From positions 186,001 to 250,000 of the forward strand of contig DATEFW010000007.1 of NCBI GenBank assembly GCA_035280425.1: a stretch of 64,000 nucleotides of DNA, in the 5' to 3' direction. Within the stretch, counting starts at the first letter, position 1; each line of letters begins with the position of its first letter. This document shows positions 1 through 8,873 of this stretch, piece after piece. The notes under the pieces were generated by a model. The model did not search any database. It saw only the letters and a program-made list of their open reading frames with translations, and was not told the origin of the DNA. Source of the DNA: QHXW01 sp035280425. Its GTDB lineage: Bacteria; Acidobacteriota; Terriglobia; Bryobacterales; Bryobacteraceae. The translations under genes were made by a program, and so were the position numbers.

Positions 1-3000
1 ATCATCGAGCAGGGGCGCATCGGTCAGATCCTCAGCTCGCGCCCGCAGGACCGCCGCAGCGTGATCGAAGAAGCCGCGGGCATCAGCAAGTTCAAAACGC
101 GGAAGCGGCTGGCGGAAGCGAAGCTCGAAAGCGCCCGGCAAAATCTCGCGCGTGTGTTCGACATTCTGGAAGAAGTCACGCGCCAGCTCAATTCGCTCAA
201 GCGCCAGGCGTCCAAAGCGCGGCGGTATGGCGAGCTCAAGAGCGAAATGGATGCCAGGCTGCGGCTCGTTCTTGCCGCCAAATTCCGCCAGATGGAACGC
301 GAAGCGACAAAAGCGGCGCTCGATCTCAATCTGGCCACTTCGCAATTGCGCGAATTGTCCGAAAACGTCGCCGCTGGCGAGCAGGAGCGCGAGCGGTTGC
401 AAACCGCATGCTATGAAACCGACGCGCGGCTCACGGAACTGCGCCGGCAGCTTGCGGAATTTCAGGTGGAATCGGAACGCACGCGCGGCCGCCTGGAATC
501 GCAGGTGCGTGAGGTCGGGGCGACCGAAAAGCGCATCACCCAAGCCGAGGCCGAAACGCAGGAGCAGCAGGCGCGCTCGGGCCATCTCGCCGGGGAGCGC
601 GACTGGCACACCGCGTCTATCGCTGAGCTCGAGCACCAGGTCGCCGGCATTCGCGACCGTATGGCCGAAAAAAATCAGGCGCGCGAAACTCTCGAAGCCG
701 GCCTCCGCAGCCAGGAGCAGGCCATCGAAGAAGGGCGCCTCTCGGTCCTTCGGCTGTTGGGTGAAACTTCAACCCTTGAAAATCAGCTCGCCCAAATCGA
801 CGAGTACCTGGCCGGCATTGCCCGTGAAACCGCCCGCGCGCAGAAAGAAGAGGAATCGGCCGCCACCGAGCTGAACCGGCTGGCCGCCGCGCGCAAAGAG
901 ATTTCCGAATCCATCGCCCGCCGCCAGATGGAGCTCGAATCGGTGTCCGGTGAGCGCCACCGCACCGAAGAAGAACTCGGTGCGCAGAAGGCCGCCGCGG
1001 CCGATCTTCGCACGCGGCTCGACGCCCTCCGCGACGAAGTCGCGCATCTCGAAGCGCGTAAAACCTCGCTCGAAGACGTGCTTTCGCACCGCGCCTACAC
1101 GACCGAATCGGTGAAGCGTCTCTTCGGCTCGCTGCAATCCGGGCAGACCAACGGTTTCCGCCCGCTCGGTGTTCTGGCGGACTTCGTCGAAGTCGATCCG
1201 GCATACGAGCGCGCCGCCGAAGAGTTTTTGCATGACGAGCTCGAATACGTAGTCGTCGAAGACTGGGAGCAGGCCGAGTACGGCATGAGCGTTCTGCGCG
1301 CCGGTACCGAAGGCCGCGCCACGTTTCTGGTGCACAGCGGCGCCGCCCTCCAGCCTGCAACCGGCGATCCCGCCGCCAGCCTCCCGCGCCTGACCGATTA
1401 TCTGCGCCTCACCAATGGTCTCGCCAACCGCGCGCTCGATCTGCTGCCGCGCCTCGCCAATTGCCGGATCGCCGCCGATCGCGCCGAAGCGCAGCGCCTC
1501 GCGACCAACAATCCGGATCTCTATTTCCTGCTGCCCGACGGCCTCTGTTATCACGGCCGCACGCTTTCCGGCGGAAAGAAATCCGCCAGCGGCCCTTTGG
1601 CGCTCAAGCGCGAGTTGCGCGAGATCGCCGGAACTCGGGCCGCGCGCAAATCCGAGCTTGACCAGGAAACCTCGCGCGCCGAAGCGCTCGACCGCGAAAT
1701 CGCCGTGCTCGATGCGGAGCTCGAGCGCTTGCGTGGCCTGCAACAAGCCGGCGAAAAAGATTCTCTCGCTCTCGATCACGAAATGCGCAAGTTGAGCGAA
1801 GAGACTTCGCGCGCCAATTCGCGCATCTCGCTCGCACGGCTCGAGCTCGAACGTCTGGGCCGCGAAAGCGAGCGCTCCATCGAGCAGCGCAACCGCAACC
1901 GCGAGGCCGTCGAAGAGAAGACCCAGTTGCGCCTCTCGCAGGAACAGGCTCTCGAAGCCCGGCGCGCCGAAATCGAGGAGCGCGAAGCCGAGGCCGCCCG
2001 CGCCGCCGAGGAGCACGCCGCGCTGCGCGTGGAGCTCGCCGGTCTCGAAGAGCGTCACCGCGGGGAACGCGCCTCATTGGCCCGTATCGAGGCTCAGTGG
2101 AACGAAATCACCGCGCGCTGCCAGGAACTCGAGCGGGAAATCGCGCGCCTGGGCGCCGAGCGCGCGCGTCTGCTGGCCGATAACATCGAGCTCGAACAAA
2201 AAACCGCGTCGCTGGCCTCCGAAATACAAGCCGCCGAATCCGAGGTCAACCGCCTCGCGCTGGCCGAAACCGAATTGCGCGATTCGCTCGCTCAGGCCGA
2301 GGAAAAACTGAAGCTGCTCCGTGCCGAGGTCGAAACCGCGCACCAGAAGCGTTCCGAGCTCGAAGTCGATCTCGTCAAGAAACAGGCCGAGTTGCGTTTT
2401 CTCGACGAAACCAGCCGCAAGGAGCTGAACGCTCCCGTCGAAGAGCTGATGCCCGCCGACGAAATCTTACCGGAGGGCGACGCTCTGGCCGATGCCGAGC
2501 GCCAGTATCAGGAGATCCGCGGGCGCATCGAAGCGATGGGCCCGATCAATCCGCAGGCGCTCGAAGAATTTCAGGAGTGCCAGCAGCGCCACGATTTCCT
2601 GAGCACCCAGCGCCAGGACCTCATCGATTCCATCCGCGACACCGAAAAAGCCATTCAGGAAATCGATCAAATCTCGCGCCAGAAATTCGCGGAGGCCTTC
2701 GAGGCCATCAATGCCAGTTTCCGCGAAGCGTTTCTCACGCTGTTCGGCGGCGGATCGGGCGAGATGCGCCTCACCGACGAAACCAACATCAACGAATCCG
2801 GCATCGATATCATCGCCTCGCCTCCCGGCAAGAAGCTGCAAAATGTGCTGCTGCTCTCGGGCGGCGAAAAAGCGCTGGCCGCGCTCGCGCTGCTGATGGC
2901 CATCTTCCGCTACCAGCCCAGCCCGTTCTGCGTGCTCGACGAAGTCGACGCCCCGCTCGACGAGGCCAACATCGGCCGCCTCATGCGCCTGCTGCGCGAA

Positions 3001-3165
3001 ATGTCCACCGGCACCCAGTTCATCATCATCACCCACTCGAAGAAGACCATGGAGTCCGCGCAGGCCATGTACGGCGTCACCATGCAGGAGCCGGGCGTCT
3101 CAAAATTGGTTTCGGTGAAATTCGAAGCCCACGCGGCGAGCGTAGCGGCCGCGCCGGCGGCGTAG
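1..3165 (+). CDS. smc: Chromosome segregation protein SMC, 5'-truncated by window edge
   Basis: This is the ATPase that organises the chromosome as the core of the Smc-ScpAB complex in the cytoplasm. The frame is open from base 1, where it already reads IIEQGRIGQILSSRP, a conserved stretch after the Walker A head, so the first 150 or so residues lie outside the window. A long coiled coil is followed by the hinge (about 1110-1570, starting SVKRLFGSLQSGQTNG), a second coiled coil, the ABC signature LLSGGEKALAALAL near 2850 and the Walker B CVLDEVDAPLDE near 2930. The signature and Walker B together identify SMC rather than RecN or SbcC. The gene ends with TAG at 3163-3165. Confidence 0.97.
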   Translation: MIEQGRIGQILSSRPQDRRSVIEEAAGISKFKTRKRLAEAKLESARQNLARVFDILEEVTRQLNSLKRQASKARRYGELKSEMDARLRLVLAAKFRQMEREATKAALDLNLATSQLRELSENVAAGEQERERLQTACYETDARLTELRRQLAEFQVESERTRGRLESQVREVGATEKRITQAEAETQEQQARSGHLAGERDWHTASIAELEHQVAGIRDRMAEKNQARETLEAGLRSQEQAIEEGRLSVLRLLGETSTLENQLAQIDEYLAGIARETARAQKEEESAATELNRLAAARKEISESIARRQMELESVSGERHRTEEELGAQKAAAADLRTRLDALRDEVAHLEARKTSLEDVLSHRAYTTESVKRLFGSLQSGQTNGFRPLGVLADFVEVDPAYERAAEEFLHDELEYVVVEDWEQAEYGMSVLRAGTEGRATFLVHSGAALQPATGDPAASLPRLTDYLRLTNGLANRALDLLPRLANCRIAADRAEAQRLATNNPDLYFLLPDGLCYHGRTLSGGKKSASGPLALKRELREIAGTRAARKSELDQETSRAEALDREIAVLDAELERLRGLQQAGEKDSLALDHEMRKLSEETSRANSRISLARLELERLGRESERSIEQRNRNREAVEEKTQLRLSQEQALEARRAEIEEREAEAARAAEEHAALRVELAGLEERHRGERASLARIEAQWNEITARCQELEREIARLGAERARLLADNIELEQKTASLASEIQAAESEVNRLALAETELRDSLAQAEEKLKLLRAEVETAHQKRSELEVDLVKKQAELRFLDETSRKELNAPVEELMPADEILPEGDALADAERQYQEIRGRIEAMGPINPQALEEFQECQQRHDFLSTQRQDLIDSIRDTEKAIQEIDQISRQKFAEAFEAINASFREAFLTLFGGGSGEMRLTDETNINESGIDIIASPPGKKLQNVLLLSGGEKALAALALLMAIFRYQPSPFCVLDEVDAPLDEANIGRLMRLLREMSTGTQFIIITHSKKTMESAQAMYGVTMQEPGVSKLVSVKFEAHAASVAAAPAA

Positions 3166-3374
3166 AAGACACGGAACCGCGCACTCACCCCTGCGCCTAC
3201 AGATCTCGCCCAAATTCATTTCCGAATGGATTAGAGAACGCGCCGTGAACCCGGACGACGCACCTGCGCCGCGCGTGAGAAAAAGTGGATGGGAGGAACG
3301 GAGAACCCTGAACGCCGGGGCCTGTAGAACCCCGCCGCTTGCCAGCTTGGCGTAGGAACTTGTCGGCAAAAACG

Positions 3375-3698
3375 TTACACGCTGAACGAGCTGCCGCAGC
3401 CGCAGGTCGACTTCACGTTCGGATTCGAAAACTTGAATCCCGAGCCTTCCAGCGTCTCGACGTAATCGACCTCGGCCCCGTCCAGGTAAAGCATGCTCGC
3501 CTGGTCGATGAACACCTTCAGCCCGTCGTATGTGTAAGTTTTATCCAGCATGTTGGGCTGGTTCTCGAATGCCATCGAGTAGCTGAAGCCCGAGCATCCG
3601 CCGCCTACCACGGCAATGCGCAGCCCCGCCGGCTTGGGCTCCTGGCTGGACAAAATCTCTTTTACTTTGCTGACGGCTGTGTCGGTCAATTGCACCAT
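3375..3698 (-). CDS. A-type iron-sulfur carrier protein (IscA/ErpA/HesB family)
   Basis: The protein is a small scaffold that binds and passes on Fe-S clusters to apo-enzymes in the cytoplasm. It has 107 residues, the family's usual size, and all three cluster-binding cysteines are present: C35 in GGGCSGFSY, and C99 and C101 in the C-terminal STCGCGSSF. It stands alone, convergent with smc, with no isc or suf genes beside it, so whether it is IscA, ErpA or SufA-like cannot be decided here. A TATAAT box lies upstream at 3731-3736. Confidence 0.93.
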   Translation of the reverse strand: MVQLTDTAVSKVKEILSSQEPKPAGLRIAVVGGGCSGFSYSMAFENQPNMLDKTYTYDGLKVFIDQASMLYLDGAEVDYVETLEGSGFKFSNPNVKSTCGCGSSFSV

Positions 3699-3730
3699 AG
3701 TCGGGCCTGATCCCCTTTCGATTCATTACG

Positions 3731-3736
3731 ATTATA
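3731..3736 (-). promoter_or_regulatory. Putative -10 box for the IscA-type gene
   Basis: Read on the minus strand this is a perfect TATAAT, preceded by CTTG. It lies 33 bases upstream of the ATG at 3698. I see no good -35 hexamer at the right distance, so the promoter call rests on the -10 box alone. Confidence 0.4.
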
Positions 3737-3971
3737 CAAGACCTGCCGCGTTTTGGAACATACCCTGGCGCTTCGAGGGCATCGGCTTCCGGGTGGCTCA
3801 TTAACCCTGCCGCCCCCGGTATTGCGCGGAAGGCCTTGTTAATTCGTTTGATGCGGGCCCGGCACGGAAGTTGCTGGGGAATTTGCTATCCTCCAGTTGG
3901 ATACTAAGATTGGAAACCTGAGCACGGAATACTTGTAACCGCTTGAACGCGGGGCACGTAAGCATGGGTGT

Positions 3972-4637
3972 ATGGGGACAATGACCGGCGCCCTCCCACT
4001 CCCCGCGTTCGGCAGCAAGGCCGCGGCCAAGAAGCGAGTGGATTATCAGAACAGCCAGGAAGGCGCGTTGGTGCGCCGGGCGCAGTCAGGCGACGAGGTG
4101 GCATTCCGCGAAATCGTCGAACGCTACCAGTCCAAGGTGTTTTCCATCATTCACGGCATCGTCCGCCAGCGCAATGATGTGGAAGACATTGCCCAGCAGG
4201 TTTTTGCCAAGGTTTATTTTTCCATACGGAACTTCGATTTCCGCAGCTCGCTGATCACCTGGATCTACAAAATTACGGTCAACGAGTGCTTCGACTACTT
4301 GCGTAAGAAGAAAGTCCGCAAGCTGGTGTATGAAAGCGATTTGAGCGAAGACGAAGTGCGCCGGGTGGAAAACACCGAGCCGGCTATTGACCGGCAAGCT
4401 CCCGCCGACGACACCCTGGCACGCCGCGATTACGTGACCAAGCTGCTCGAGCGGGTTTCCGAGGAAGAGCGCAACCTGCTCATGCTCAAAGAAGTCGAAG
4501 GCCATTCGGTGGAAGAATTAGCTGAAATGACGGGCATGAACGAGAATACAATTAAAGTAAAATTGTTCCGTGCCCGGCAGAAATTGATTAAGGCAGCGCA
4601 GCGTCTGGATCGCGCTCCCGGCCTGGTCGCCGGTTGA
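3972..4637 (+). CDS. ECF-family RNA polymerase sigma factor (RpoE-like)
   Basis: This extracytoplasmic-function sigma factor directs RNA polymerase to a stress regulon. It has 221 residues. Region 2 (about 44-112) contains the core-binding stretch RQRNDVEDIAQQVFAKVY. Region 4 (about 158-212) contains the helix-turn-helix VEELAEMTGMNENTIKVKLF followed by RARQKL. A second ATG at 3981 is an equally good start. The next gene encodes a zinc-type anti-sigma factor, the normal partner, so the pair very likely forms a regulatory operon. The target regulon cannot be read from the sequence. Confidence 0.95.
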   Translation: MGTMTGALPLPAFGSKAAAKKRVDYQNSQEGALVRRAQSGDEVAFREIVERYQSKVFSIIHGIVRQRNDVEDIAQQVFAKVYFSIRNFDFRSSLITWIYKITVNECFDYLRKKKVRKLVYESDLSEDEVRRVENTEPAIDRQAPADDTLARRDYVTKLLERVSEEERNLLMLKEVEGHSVEELAEMTGMNENTIKVKLFRARQKLIKAAQRLDRAPGLVAG

Positions 4638-4731
4638 TCCGATCCGGATTTGCGCAAGGGCTCCCGAAAGCGGACGCAGATCCGCAAGGGGTGGGTTTAG
4701 AATGTTTGGTTTGATGTAAGGGAAGAAATAT

Positions 4732-5169
4732 ATGCATCAGGTGATACTGGATCGGCTTGAAGAGTATCTTTCCGGCTCGCCCGCTTCCCGCGAATTCAAG
4801 GCTCATCTGGAATCCTGCGATGATTGCCGCGTAGAAGTTCGCGAGATGCTGGCGCTCTCTGGCGCTTTGACCGTCCTCCGCGCCCCTGAACCTCTGGCCC
4901 CCGCGCCCGGGTTTTACGCACGCGTGGCGGGACGAGTGGACGCCGCCCGTCCTCGTTCGGCCTGGGGATTTTTCTGGCTGGACCCCGCTTTCGGAAAGCG
5001 CGTGGCCTTCGCTTCACTGATGACCCTGGCCATTTTGGGCAGCTACCTGGTCACCCGCGAGACCGATTTTTCCCCGGGCCCTCCCGACCCGGAAGTCATC
5101 ATGGCCCAGCACCAGCCCGGTTCCAATCCCGATGTGATGCTCGCCACCCTGGCTTCTTACGAGCCGTAG
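4732..5169 (+). CDS. Zinc-finger-type anti-sigma factor, single-pass membrane protein
   Basis: It probably holds the upstream ECF sigma factor inactive at the membrane. The N-terminus carries the ZAS signature H-x3-C-x2-C (H25, C29, C32 in HLESCDDCR). A single hydrophobic helix follows at about residues 99-117, ending ILGSYLV, with a short extracytoplasmic tail of about 28 residues. The total of 145 residues is normal for the family. The gene begins 94 bases after the sigma factor and is followed after 4 bases by the next small membrane protein. The signal it senses is unknown; the short outer part suggests a partner protein does the sensing. Confidence 0.88.
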   Translation: MHQVILDRLEEYLSGSPASREFKAHLESCDDCRVEVREMLALSGALTVLRAPEPLAPAPGFYARVAGRVDAARPRSAWGFFWLDPAFGKRVAFASLMTLAILGSYLVTRETDFSPGPPDPEVIMAQHQPGSNPDVMLATLASYEP

Positions 5170-5200
5170 TCTGATGACCACTTTCACGGAAGCCAGAACC

Positions 5201-5539
5201 ATGCAAAACCCAAAGACGGCTTTTGTCGTCACCATGGTCCTGGTGTTTCTGGTCGGCGCGGTCGCCGGCGCGCTGGCCATGAATTTAGGGTTGCACAAGG
5301 GCCTGCATCGCACCGCTTTCTGGACCGATCCCGGCCAGGAAATCTCTCTCCACCGCCTGCAAAAAGAGCTCGATCTCACCCCCGCTCAAACCGAGCAGCT
5401 CAAAACCGCTCTCGCCGATTTTTCGCGCTACTATGCCGACGTCCTTTCCACCGGAAAAACCAGCATTTACAAGATCCTGAACGACGAGCAGAAGCGAAAA
5501 TTCGACCGCATGCTCAACGAACCTCCCGAAAAGCGATAA
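5201..5539 (+). CDS. Small membrane-anchored Spy/CpxP-like (LTPAQ motif) protein
   Basis: This short protein has one N-terminal membrane helix (VVTMVLVFLVGAVAGALA) and a helical outer domain of about 75 residues containing LDLTPAQTEQLK. That motif is typical of the periplasmic Spy/CpxP/CnrX group of chaperone-like sensors. I chose the ATG at 5201 because GGAAG sits 8 bases upstream; an in-frame ATG at 5174 would add nine residues. It directly follows the anti-sigma factor, the position where RseB- or CnrX-like sensor partners are often found, so a role in signalling to the anti-sigma factor is a reasonable inference. Confidence 0.75.
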   Translation: MQNPKTAFVVTMVLVFLVGAVAGALAMNLGLHKGLHRTAFWTDPGQEISLHRLQKELDLTPAQTEQLKTALADFSRYYADVLSTGKTSIYKILNDEQKRKFDRMLNEPPEKR

Positions 5540-5590
5540 TCTTCGAAAAGCGGTAATGTAAGGACAGGCGCCGTCGTGCGAGCTTCAGCC

Positions 5591-6421
5591 ATGCGTTTCC
5601 TTTCGCTTCTGCTTGGCTTCGCCATCCTGACGTGCGCCGCTACAGCTCCGCTCGCCATTTTCAAACCTTCCATCAGCGATATGGAGGATGGCCCCGCCGT
5701 TCCGCCCACCTTTACTTTTGTAGCCGGCCAGTTTCTCTTTCTCAGCTTCGAGATCGGCGGTTATAAAGTCTCGGACGAGCACAAGATCCATCTGTCCACC
5801 AACGTTCAGGCCTTCGATCCCAAGGGCATACCTTTGATGGAACCCGCCGCCTCGACCATCGACGCCACGCTCGCCGAAGAAGATAAAAATTGGAAACCCA
5901 AAGTGCGCGCGCAGATTCTGCTTCCGCCACTCGCCGGTTCCGGCAATTACAAAATCCTGGTCAGCGTGAAAGACGATCTCAGCGGCTCCGCTGCCACCGA
6001 GCCCCTCAAGTTCGAAGTGCGCGGCCGCGACGTCCCGCCGAGCGACACCCTGATCGTGCGCAACTTCCATTTCTACCGCGGGGAGAACGATCGTGATCCG
6101 CTGCCCGCCGCCGCCTACAAAGCAGGCGATACCCTTTGGGCGCGCTTCGACATCACCGGTTACAAATTCGGCCCCGGCAACAGCATCGATGTCGATTACG
6201 GCATCGCCGTCCTCGCCTCCGACGGCAGAGTGCTGTTCAAGCAGGAAAAATCGGAAGAGGAAAAAAGTGCTTCGTTTTATCCCAAAGCCTACGTGCCCTG
6301 CACGATGAACCTGAGCCTGCAATCCACCATCCGCGCCGGCCAGTACACCATTGTCGTCACGCCGCGCGATCACATCGGCAATCAGACCTACGAAGCCAAA
6401 GCCAACTTCACGATAGAATAG
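5591..6421 (+). CDS. Secreted hypothetical protein (two beta-sandwich-like repeats)
   Basis: I do not recognise the family. An N-terminal signal peptide is clear (MRFLSLLLGFAILTCAATAP). The mature part contains two similar segments: FLSFEIGGYKVSDEHKIHL near residue 45 and WARFDITGYKFGPGNSIDV near 185, each followed by alternating hydrophobic strands and a line of the type GNYKILVSVKD or GQYTIVVTPRD. This looks like a duplicated Ig-like or beta-sandwich domain. The ATG at 5591 gives the better signal peptide; a GTG at 5576 is also in frame. It lies 51 bases after the Spy-like gene and may belong to the same stress operon. Confidence 0.7.
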   Translation: MRFLSLLLGFAILTCAATAPLAIFKPSISDMEDGPAVPPTFTFVAGQFLFLSFEIGGYKVSDEHKIHLSTNVQAFDPKGIPLMEPAASTIDATLAEEDKNWKPKVRAQILLPPLAGSGNYKILVSVKDDLSGSAATEPLKFEVRGRDVPPSDTLIVRNFHFYRGENDRDPLPAAAYKAGDTLWARFDITGYKFGPGNSIDVDYGIAVLASDGRVLFKQEKSEEEKSASFYPKAYVPCTMNLSLQSTIRAGQYTIVVTPRDHIGNQTYEAKANFTIE

Positions 6422-6525
6422 GCGGCCGTTCCTGTTCCCGGTGAAACGTAGGCACTCGTACGGAAATTTGAAGTGCAGCAGGCCGCTGCGCTCTGTACCC
6501 GTAGCCGGCGTGTTACAACGTCGGT

Positions 6526-8022
6526 ATGCCTGAATCGCTCATCGTCGGCGGCCGGCCGCTTGTTATCGAAGATGTGGAACGCGCCGCCCGCATCAGAACG
6601 CAGATCGAGATCGGCGATGGCGCCCGCGCGCGCATTCGCAAGGGCCGGATCGCGCTCGAGGCGCAGCTCGCCCGCGGCGATCGCATTTATGGCGTCAACA
6701 CAGGTGTCGGCGGCAACATCAAATTCGAGCTGACGCCCGATCAGGCCGAGTTGCTCCAGCACAACCTCATGCGCCATCTTTCCTGCGCAACCGGCCAGCC
6801 GCTCCCTTCCGATGTCGTGCGCGCCGCTATGCTGCTCCGCGTCGCTACCTTCACCACCGGCGCTTCCGCCGTGCGCGTCGAGCTCGTCGAAGCGCTGCTC
6901 GCATTGCTGAATCACGGCGTGACCCCCGTCGTTCCCCGCTACGGCTCGGTCGGTGCGAGCGGTGATCTGATGCCCTCGGCGTACATAGCCCGCGCCCTGT
7001 TGGGTATGGGTGGTGCAGAGTATGAAGATCGTCACATTGCGGCTCTCGAGGCATTGAAACTTGCTGGTCTCGAGCCCATGCGCTTCGCTCCCAAAGAAGG
7101 CCTGGCTTTGATCAATGGCACCACGGTCATGACGGCCGTTGCGGCGCTCATCTGGGTCGACGCGCGCCGCGTCCTGCGCGCGCTGCTCTCAGCGGTGGCG
7201 CTCTCGGTTGAAGCGCTCCAGACCGGAGTCGAGCCCTTCGCCTCCTGGGTGCAGAACATGAAAGCCCATCCCGGCCAGCAGGCCGTCGCTTCGTACGTGC
7301 GCGAACATCTTGCCGGCAGCAAACTCATCGGCGATTCCAGCCGCCAGAGCTGTTACTCGCTGCGCTGCCCACCCCAGGGCCTCGGCCCCGCGTGGGAGGC
7401 GCTCGAAGATGCCCGCCCTCTGATCGAGCGCGAAATCAATTCCGCGAATGACAATCCGCTGATCGATCCGGAAACTGGTACGCTCTACCGCGCCGGCAAT
7501 TTCTACGGTGGCCACATCGCCCGGCTGCTCGATACCTGGAAAATCGACTTCGCCGTGATGGCCAACTGGGCTAATGCGCTCATGGCCGTGCTGGTCGACG
7601 ACAAATTCAGCAACGGTCTTCCCGCGAGTCTCGTGCCCGAGCCGGGCGTCAACTCCGGCTTCAAGGGTATGCAGTTGAGCGTCACCAGCCTCGCCTGCGC
7701 CGTGCGTCAAATGGCCGGCCCGAGTTCGATCCACTCGCTGCCCACCGAGGCCTACAATCAGGATGTCGTCAGCCTCGGCATGCACGCCGCCGTCACTGCG
7801 CTCGATGCGCTTGAGTGCCTGCGCAATGAGACCGCCATGGTGCTCCTCGCCGCCGCACAGGCCGTCGACCTCCGCTCCGGTGCTGAAAAATTAGGCGAGC
7901 GCAGCCGCCAAGTTCACCAGGCGATCCGCGAGATTTCCGAATTTCTCGACCGCGACCGACCCATGGAACAGGACGTCGCCGATGTCGCTGCGCTGATCGC
8001 CGCAGGAAAATTGGGCGATTAG
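6526..8022 (+). CDS. MIO-dependent aromatic amino acid ammonia-lyase / aminomutase (HutH family)
   Basis: The enzyme eliminates ammonia from an aromatic amino acid using the self-formed MIO cofactor. The MIO tripeptide ASG is at residues 144-146 within GSVGASGDLMPSAYI, and the catalytic tyrosine loop is YGVNTGVGG (Y55). At 498 residues it matches histidine ammonia-lyase in length. True HutH proteins usually read GDLAPLAH after the MIO; here the stretch is GDLMPSAY, closer to the phenylalanine or tyrosine lyase/aminomutase branch. No hutU, hutI or hutG gene is nearby, which also argues against plain histidine catabolism. The substrate is therefore left open. The stop overlaps the convergent downstream gene by 4 bases. 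Confidence 0.9.
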   Translation: MPESLIVGGRPLVIEDVERAARIRTQIEIGDGARARIRKGRIALEAQLARGDRIYGVNTGVGGNIKFELTPDQAELLQHNLMRHLSCATGQPLPSDVVRAAMLLRVATFTTGASAVRVELVEALLALLNHGVTPVVPRYGSVGASGDLMPSAYIARALLGMGGAEYEDRHIAALEALKLAGLEPMRFAPKEGLALINGTTVMTAVAALIWVDARRVLRALLSAVALSVEALQTGVEPFASWVQNMKAHPGQQAVASYVREHLAGSKLIGDSSRQSCYSLRCPPQGLGPAWEALEDARPLIEREINSANDNPLIDPETGTLYRAGNFYGGHIARLLDTWKIDFAVMANWANALMAVLVDDKFSNGLPASLVPEPGVNSGFKGMQLSVTSLACAVRQMAGPSSIHSLPTEAYNQDVVSLGMHAAVTALDALECLRNETAMVLLAAAQAVDLRSGAEKLGERSRQVHQAIREISEFLDRDRPMEQDVADVAALIAAGKLGD

Positions 8023-8477
8023 GAAGCGTCTTTGGTCGGCTTTCGCAGCCTGATCAACAGGTATGTTGAAGCCGCCAGCAGCGCCGGAGATGAATAAAAG
8101 CCGGGCATCGGCCGCACAAAGCGAACCGCCTCCACCGTTCGGCCCAAAATTGTGCCCGTCGTGTGGGCGGCGCCATTCAACAACATGACGATCGCAAAAA
8201 CATAAGCCAGCGGGCGCATCCAGCGCGCTCCCCGGAATGCAAACGGCGCAAGCGCCAGCAGAACCAGATTGGCGATCGCCAGCCCGGTGAGCCATTCCCT
8301 GAACTCAAATGTCGGCATCGGAAACCAGGCAAACCTCTGGCGCATCGCCATAACTGTCGGGTTGTAAACGGAAAGGAAGCCGGTGGATGCCTCGTCGATG
8401 ACGTGCAGCACGAGCGCCGCGCAAAGCGCAACCCAGGCCATTCCAAGCTTGCAGTCGCGCGTTTGTGTTGGGGCCAC
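8019..8477 (-). CDS. HXXEE-type integral membrane protein
   Basis: A four-helix membrane protein of 152 residues. The first helix contains LHVIDEA, an H-x2-[DE]-E motif, and the third contains NGAAHTTGTI. Both are hallmarks of the HXXEE family of small membrane proteins whose function is unknown, possibly metal-dependent. The listed start is GTG; an internal ATG 12 codons later (GMAWVAL) is also possible. It is convergent with the ammonia-lyase, overlapping its stop. Confidence 0.65.
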   Translation of the reverse strand: MAPTQTRDCKLGMAWVALCAALVLHVIDEASTGFLSVYNPTVMAMRQRFAWFPMPTFEFREWLTGLAIANLVLLALAPFAFRGARWMRPLAYVFAIVMLLNGAAHTTGTILGRTVEAVRFVRPMPGFYSSPALLAASTYLLIRLRKPTKDAS

Positions 8478-8543
8478 GGACGAGACTAGTATACGCTTAC
8501 ACGGCCCGCACAGCTCTCAAACAGAAGGGATTTTGAGGATGAT

Positions 8544-8870
8544 TTACGTCTGGAAATATGTGACCAGCGCGCCTTCGCCGCTCACCGATACATCCAGCCA
8601 GTAATCGCTGATGTGCAGAGAATTATTTCCGTCCTCCGATTGCAGCAGAAAATGATCTGGAACACCGGCCGCGCTCGGTGCGTTGAACTTGATCATCACC
8701 CCGGCCAGCGTTGTCTGATTCAATCCTGCTCCACCAAGAAAAATATTGCCGGTGAAGTCCGGCACCGTCGCAACCAGGATGGCGCAGGCGCGCAGCGTAG
8801 TATCGGTCGCAAGCGGAACAGGCGTTCCGGAGGATGGCACCTTCACGATACCGAGAAAAGTCGGCTGCAT
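8544..8870 (-). CDS. Hypothetical beta-rich small protein, phage virion-like
   Basis: This 108-residue protein is rich in Gly, Thr, Ala, Val and Asn, with the pattern DTTLRACAILVATVPD, NIFLGGAGLNQTT and a C-terminal GALVTYFQT. I have no family name. The style, with short strands and conserved IFLGG and YWLDVS, matches small head or tail proteins seen in phage structural modules. It is the last of five tightly packed minus-strand genes, 3 bases after its upstream neighbour. Unlike the next two genes it has no signal peptide. Confidence 0.6.
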   Translation of the reverse strand: MQPTFLGIVKVPSSGTPVPLATDTTLRACAILVATVPDFTGNIFLGGAGLNQTTLAGVMIKFNAPSAAGVPDHFLLQSEDGNNSLHISDYWLDVSVSGEGALVTYFQT

Positions 8871-8873
8871 CGG

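Noticed and set aside
769..2058. 429-residue minus-strand open frame inside smc
   Set aside because: It is antisense to a well-conserved gene, and long open frames opposite Glu/Ala/Arg-rich coiled coils are common in GC-rich DNA; no family motif is visible.
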